Source of the DNA: Chloroflexota bacterium
GTDB taxonomy: Bacteria; Chloroflexota; Dehalococcoidia; DSTF01; RBG-16-68-14
Direction of reading: 5' to 3'
Length of the DNA: 7,844 nt
Assembly (NCBI GenBank): GCA_022561355.1
Contig: JADFRJ010000103.1
Span: 1-7,844, forward strand
The position numbers and the translations under genes were made by a program. Below, piece after piece: positions 6,011-7,844 of this stretch. Below the pieces are notes generated by a model. That model was not told where the DNA came from. It saw only the letters and a program-made list of their open reading frames with translations, and did no database searches. Position 1 is the first letter of the stretch. The number at the start of each line of letters is the position of its first letter.

Positions 6011-6606
6011 CACCCGACCGACCGAACCGTTGGCTCGAGAACCGGAGCGTCTCCGGCGACAGCTACGACGCGACCTACGAGCGCCGCGCGGCCGCCGGCG
6101 AGAACGTCCACGGCGAGGCCGACTTCGTCGAGCGGTTCGCGCCGGCGTCCGTGCTCGATGCCGGCTGCGGGACCGGCCGGGTCGGCCGCGAGCTGGCTCG
6201 CCGCGGACTGGACGTTGTTGGCGTCGACCTCGACGCAGCGATGCTCGACACGGCGCGGCAAAAGGCGCCTCGGGTAGACTGGCGCCTCGCTGACCTGGCG
6301 ACCGTTGACCTTGCCCGTTCATTCGACGCCATCGTCATGGCCGGCAACGTGATGATCTTCCTGGCGCCGGGGAGCGAGGCGGCCGTCGTGGCAAACGTCA
6401 CACGCCATCTGGAACCAGGGGGCTTGCTGATCGCCGGATTCCAGATCATGCCCGGCCAACTGAGCATCGAACGGTACGACGAGATCGCCGGCCTTGCGGG
6501 CCTCGCCCTCGCCGAGCGATGGTCAACCTGGGACCGCGATGGCTGGGACGCAAACGGCGACTACGCCGTGTCCGTTCATCGAAGGCCCGCCAGCAGCACC
6601 GAATGA
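6007..6606 (+). CDS. Class I SAM-dependent methyltransferase
   Basis: This 199-residue cytosolic enzyme should transfer a methyl group from S-adenosylmethionine to a substrate that the sequence does not reveal. Rossmann-fold motifs are in order: motif I VLDAGCGTGRVG (49-60) for SAM binding, motif II VVGVDLD (70-76) whose acidic D74 should hold the SAM ribose, motif III WRLADLA (92-98) with D96 near the adenine, motif IV FDAIVMAGNVMIFL (106-119), and the post-motif HLEPGGLLIAGF (134-145). The 45 N-terminal residues contain SYDATYERR, common ahead of this fold in the Methyltransf_25/11 group. The start ATG 6007 overlaps the leader ORF stop. Codons end almost entirely in G or C, unlike the left third of the window. 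It is divergent from padR and unrelated to that operon by content. Confidence 0.92.
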   Translation: MTPDRPNRWLENRSVSGDSYDATYERRAAAGENVHGEADFVERFAPASVLDAGCGTGRVGRELARRGLDVVGVDLDAAMLDTARQKAPRVDWRLADLATVDLARSFDAIVMAGNVMIFLAPGSEAAVVANVTRHLEPGGLLIAGFQIMPGQLSIERYDEIAGLAGLALAERWSTWDRDGWDANGDYAVSVHRRPASSTE

Positions 6607-6627
6607 ACCTCTGACGACAGGCAGTGC

Positions 6628-6660
6628 TATCCTAACGGTAGTGGCGAAATCGCTGGAGGA
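6628..6660 (+). promoter_or_regulatory. -10 box and ribosome binding site before the 137-residue orphan
   Basis: TATCCT (6628-6633) is followed by 7 nt and GTG 6641, the same geometry as at 5959-5972. GGAGGA (6655-6660) precedes ATG 6666 by 5 nt and selects that ATG over the overlapping ATG 6660. The -10 assignment is weaker than the ribosome site. Confidence 0.4.
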
Positions 6661-6665
6661 TGGCT

Positions 6666-7079
6666 ATGTGCTGCGGTTTTCGAGTGAGAGTTGAGCCCGG
6701 CGATTGGCGGTGCCTGACTGACGCCCTCCAGGATACCTATGGCTACGAACTGCCACCATACATCATGCCCATCGGCGAGCGGCAGGGCATCAGCTTCCGG
6801 GCCAGCGGCATCGGTCACGACGCTGAGCCTGCCAGCTGGCTACGGGCGCTCAAGGCCTCGGTTGGCCTGTATGAGGCGCTGAGGAGGCGCGGCGTCCGAG
6901 CTGAGCTATTCCAGCGAGAAGACCCTTGCGAGATGCGGATTCTGGCAGATAATGGTCAACCGGTCGACTTGTCACGACTCTGCCGGGCTGTGATCCCGCA
7001 GACGGCGGCGGCTCAGTATCTGCCAGCGCTCTCCGCCATGCGCCACGCCCAGAGGCCAGAGCAGCACCTCCCCCGTTAG
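6666..7079 (+). CDS. Hypothetical protein, 137 residues
   Basis: I do not recognise this protein. ATG 6666 has GGAGGA with a 5-nt spacer; ATG 6660 would add two residues but overlaps that site. It begins MCCGFRVRVEPGDW and holds two probable helices, SWLRALKASVGLYEALRRRG (near 58-77) and LSRLCRAVIPQ (near 102-112). Between them lies AELFQREDPCEMRILADNGQ, which looks like two beta strands. No membrane segment or signal peptide is seen. The Arg-rich, Cys-containing N-terminus (CC at 2-3) is the only odd point. It follows the methyltransferase by 59 nt and is convergent with the VOC gene, sharing 4 bp of stop codons. Ribosome site, codon use and balanced composition support a real gene; the function is unknown. 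Confidence 0.6.
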   Translation: MCCGFRVRVEPGDWRCLTDALQDTYGYELPPYIMPIGERQGISFRASGIGHDAEPASWLRALKASVGLYEALRRRGVRAELFQREDPCEMRILADNGQPVDLSRLCRAVIPQTAAAQYLPALSAMRHAQRPEQHLPR

Positions 7080-7468
7080 GAAGGCGAGGCCAGTGGTTTC
7101 GCGAAGCTGAGCTGATGGCCGTCCGGATCGGTGAGGTGGAAGTAACGTTCGCCCCACTCGGCGTCGCGCGGGGTAGAGTCTGGCTCCAAGCCGTTGGCCA
7201 ACGCCCGTTCGTACAGGGCGTCGACATCGGAAACGTAGAAGACGATACGTCCCCACCAAGACCACTGCCGATCTTCAGGTTGGCCGATCAGGTTCAGGTA
7301 CGAGGAGCCGACGGAAAAGCTGGTGAACTCCGCGTCCTCCCCTCCGTAGCGGAGGGAGAAACCGAGGCCGCGGTAAAATCGGACGGCGCGAGCCATATCG
7401 TGAGTTGCCAGGGTAACGGCGCTGATTGAGGTTATGGCTGGGGCCGCATCTTCTGGGATATCAGGCAT
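7076..7468 (-). CDS. VOC-superfamily (glyoxalase/bleomycin-resistance fold) protein
   Basis: The protein has 130 residues, the normal length for a single-domain VOC protein, starting at ATG 7468. The two beta-alpha-beta-beta-beta modules are clear: SAVTLATHDMARAVRFYRGL (near 16-35) with GFSLRY and SSYLNLIG, then GRIVFYVSDVDALYERALAN (73-92), then ERYFHLTDPDGHQLSFAKPL (107-126). DPDGHQLSF is the classic closing motif. Members are dioxygenases, glyoxalases, epimerases or drug-binding proteins; the substrate cannot be assigned. Typical metal positions are only partly occupied, so metal dependence is uncertain. A longer in-frame N-terminus back to 7693 has no family similarity and overlaps the nitroreductase-family gene, so it was rejected. 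The TAA stop shares 3 bp with the TAG of the convergent orphan. Confidence 0.88.
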   Translation of the reverse strand: MPDIPEDAAPAITSISAVTLATHDMARAVRFYRGLGFSLRYGGEDAEFTSFSVGSSYLNLIGQPEDRQWSWWGRIVFYVSDVDALYERALANGLEPDSTPRDAEWGERYFHLTDPDGHQLSFAKPLASPS

Positions 7469-7516
7469 CACGGTAATAATTGAGGGCCGGTCAATAGTAG
7501 CAAACCGCCGGACAGC

Positions 7517-7545
7517 TTGCACCCGCGCGGGCTTCGCAGTACGCT
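7517..7545 (+). promoter_or_regulatory. Predicted promoter of the nitroreductase-family gene, leaderless
   Basis: TTGCAC (7517-7522), a 17-nt spacer and TACGCT (7540-7545), then 7 nt to GTG 7553. The -35 shares TTGCA with the padR promoter. The message should begin at the GTG, which explains why no ribosome site is seen. Confidence 0.5.
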
Positions 7546-7552
7546 TCGCCGC

Positions 7553-7844
7553 GTGGCTATCCAAGGAGAGTACGAGCCGAGCCCGGCAAAGTTCGTCGCC
7601 GATCAGGTGGCGCTCTACGAGTCTACGGGCGGCGCCGAGGGCGGGACGCTCCAGGACAAGCCGGTCGTCATCCTCACCACGCAGGGCCGCCATAGCGGCA
7701 AGATCCGCAAATCGCCTCTGATGCGCGTGGAGGACAACGGAACATACGCCGTCATCGCTTCAATGGGCGGCGCTCCGAAGCATCCGGTCTGGTACCTCAA
7801 CTTGACCGCCTCGCCAGAGGTAACGCTGCAGGACGGCGCGAACG
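7553..7844 (+). CDS. F420H2-dependent nitroreductase-family (Ddn-like) protein, 3' end beyond window
   Basis: 97 codons are present and the frame is open at the right edge; the family has roughly 130-150 residues, so about a third is missing. The start GTG 7553 gives VAIQGEYEPSPAKF, close to the usual N-terminus of this group. Diagnostic stretches are VVILTTQGRHSGKIRKSPLM (38-57), the deazaflavin-phosphate-binding strand and loop, and GGAPKHPVWYLNL (72-84) followed by ASPEV, which packs on the cofactor. Members use reduced coenzyme F420 to reduce quinones, nitro compounds or other unsaturated substrates, in the cytosol or at the membrane. F420 use points to Actinobacteriota, Chloroflexota or similar hosts. 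It is divergent from the VOC gene across 84 bp. Confidence 0.9.
   Translation, partial: MAIQGEYEPSPAKFVADQVALYESTGGAEGGTLQDKPVVILTTQGRHSGKIRKSPLMRVEDNGTYAVIASMGGAPKHPVWYLNLTASPEVTLQDGAN

Noticed and set aside
7469..7693. 75-residue N-terminal extension of the VOC frame
   Set aside because: It lies opposite the nitroreductase-family gene, lacks similarity to VOC proteins and would make the protein too long.
1..7844. CRISPR array, tRNA or rRNA
   Set aside because: No regularly spaced direct repeats and no tRNA or rRNA signature sequences were seen on either strand.

Overview
The window looks like high-GC bacterial chromosome. The right part encodes a deazaflavin (F420)-dependent nitroreductase-family enzyme, and three right-hand start sites share a TANNNT box exactly 7 nt before an ATG or GTG, as in leaderless transcription. 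Together these suggest an F420-using phylum such as Actinobacteriota or Chloroflexota; this is inference and I cannot name a genus. The left third uses more A/T-ending codons than the methyltransferase at 6007-6606 and looks like accessory DNA.

Layout. (1) 1-852, minus strand: a long open frame that leaves the left edge. It joins an AlbA_2 (Schlafen-type) domain to a middle region I do not recognise and then to a very well conserved RNA polymerase alpha-subunit C-terminal domain (alpha-CTD). (2) Divergent from it, 1076-1675, plus: a 199-residue orphan with a hydrophobic C-terminal tail, closed by a hairpin at 1716-1745. (3) 1755-1925, minus: the C-terminal stub of a GNAT acetyltransferase, abutting a GC-rich palindromic repeat (1922-1964) that touches the stop codon of the next gene. 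(4) 5792 down to 1965, minus: a three-gene operon of a PadR repressor, a PspC-domain membrane protein and an MMPL/RND-type exporter, with a promoter and paired 10-bp direct repeats in front of padR. (5) 5972-7079, plus: a 12-codon leader ORF coupled by an ATGA overlap to a class I SAM methyltransferase, then a 137-residue orphan. (6) 7076-7468, minus: a VOC (glyoxalase-fold) protein, convergent with the orphan. (7) 7553 to the right edge, plus: a partial F420-dependent nitroreductase-family gene with its own promoter.

How the genes work together. The PadR-PspC-MMPL operon reads as a ligand- or stress-controlled envelope/efflux unit: PadR probably represses its own promoter, the PspC protein senses or stabilises the membrane, and MMPL exports a lipid or hydrophobic compound. 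The methyltransferase, VOC and nitroreductase genes are separately transcribed small-molecule enzymes with no evident shared pathway. The most unusual object is the AlbA_2/alpha-CTD fusion, which pairs a predicted nucleic-acid-binding domain with the part of RNA polymerase that reads UP elements and contacts activators.
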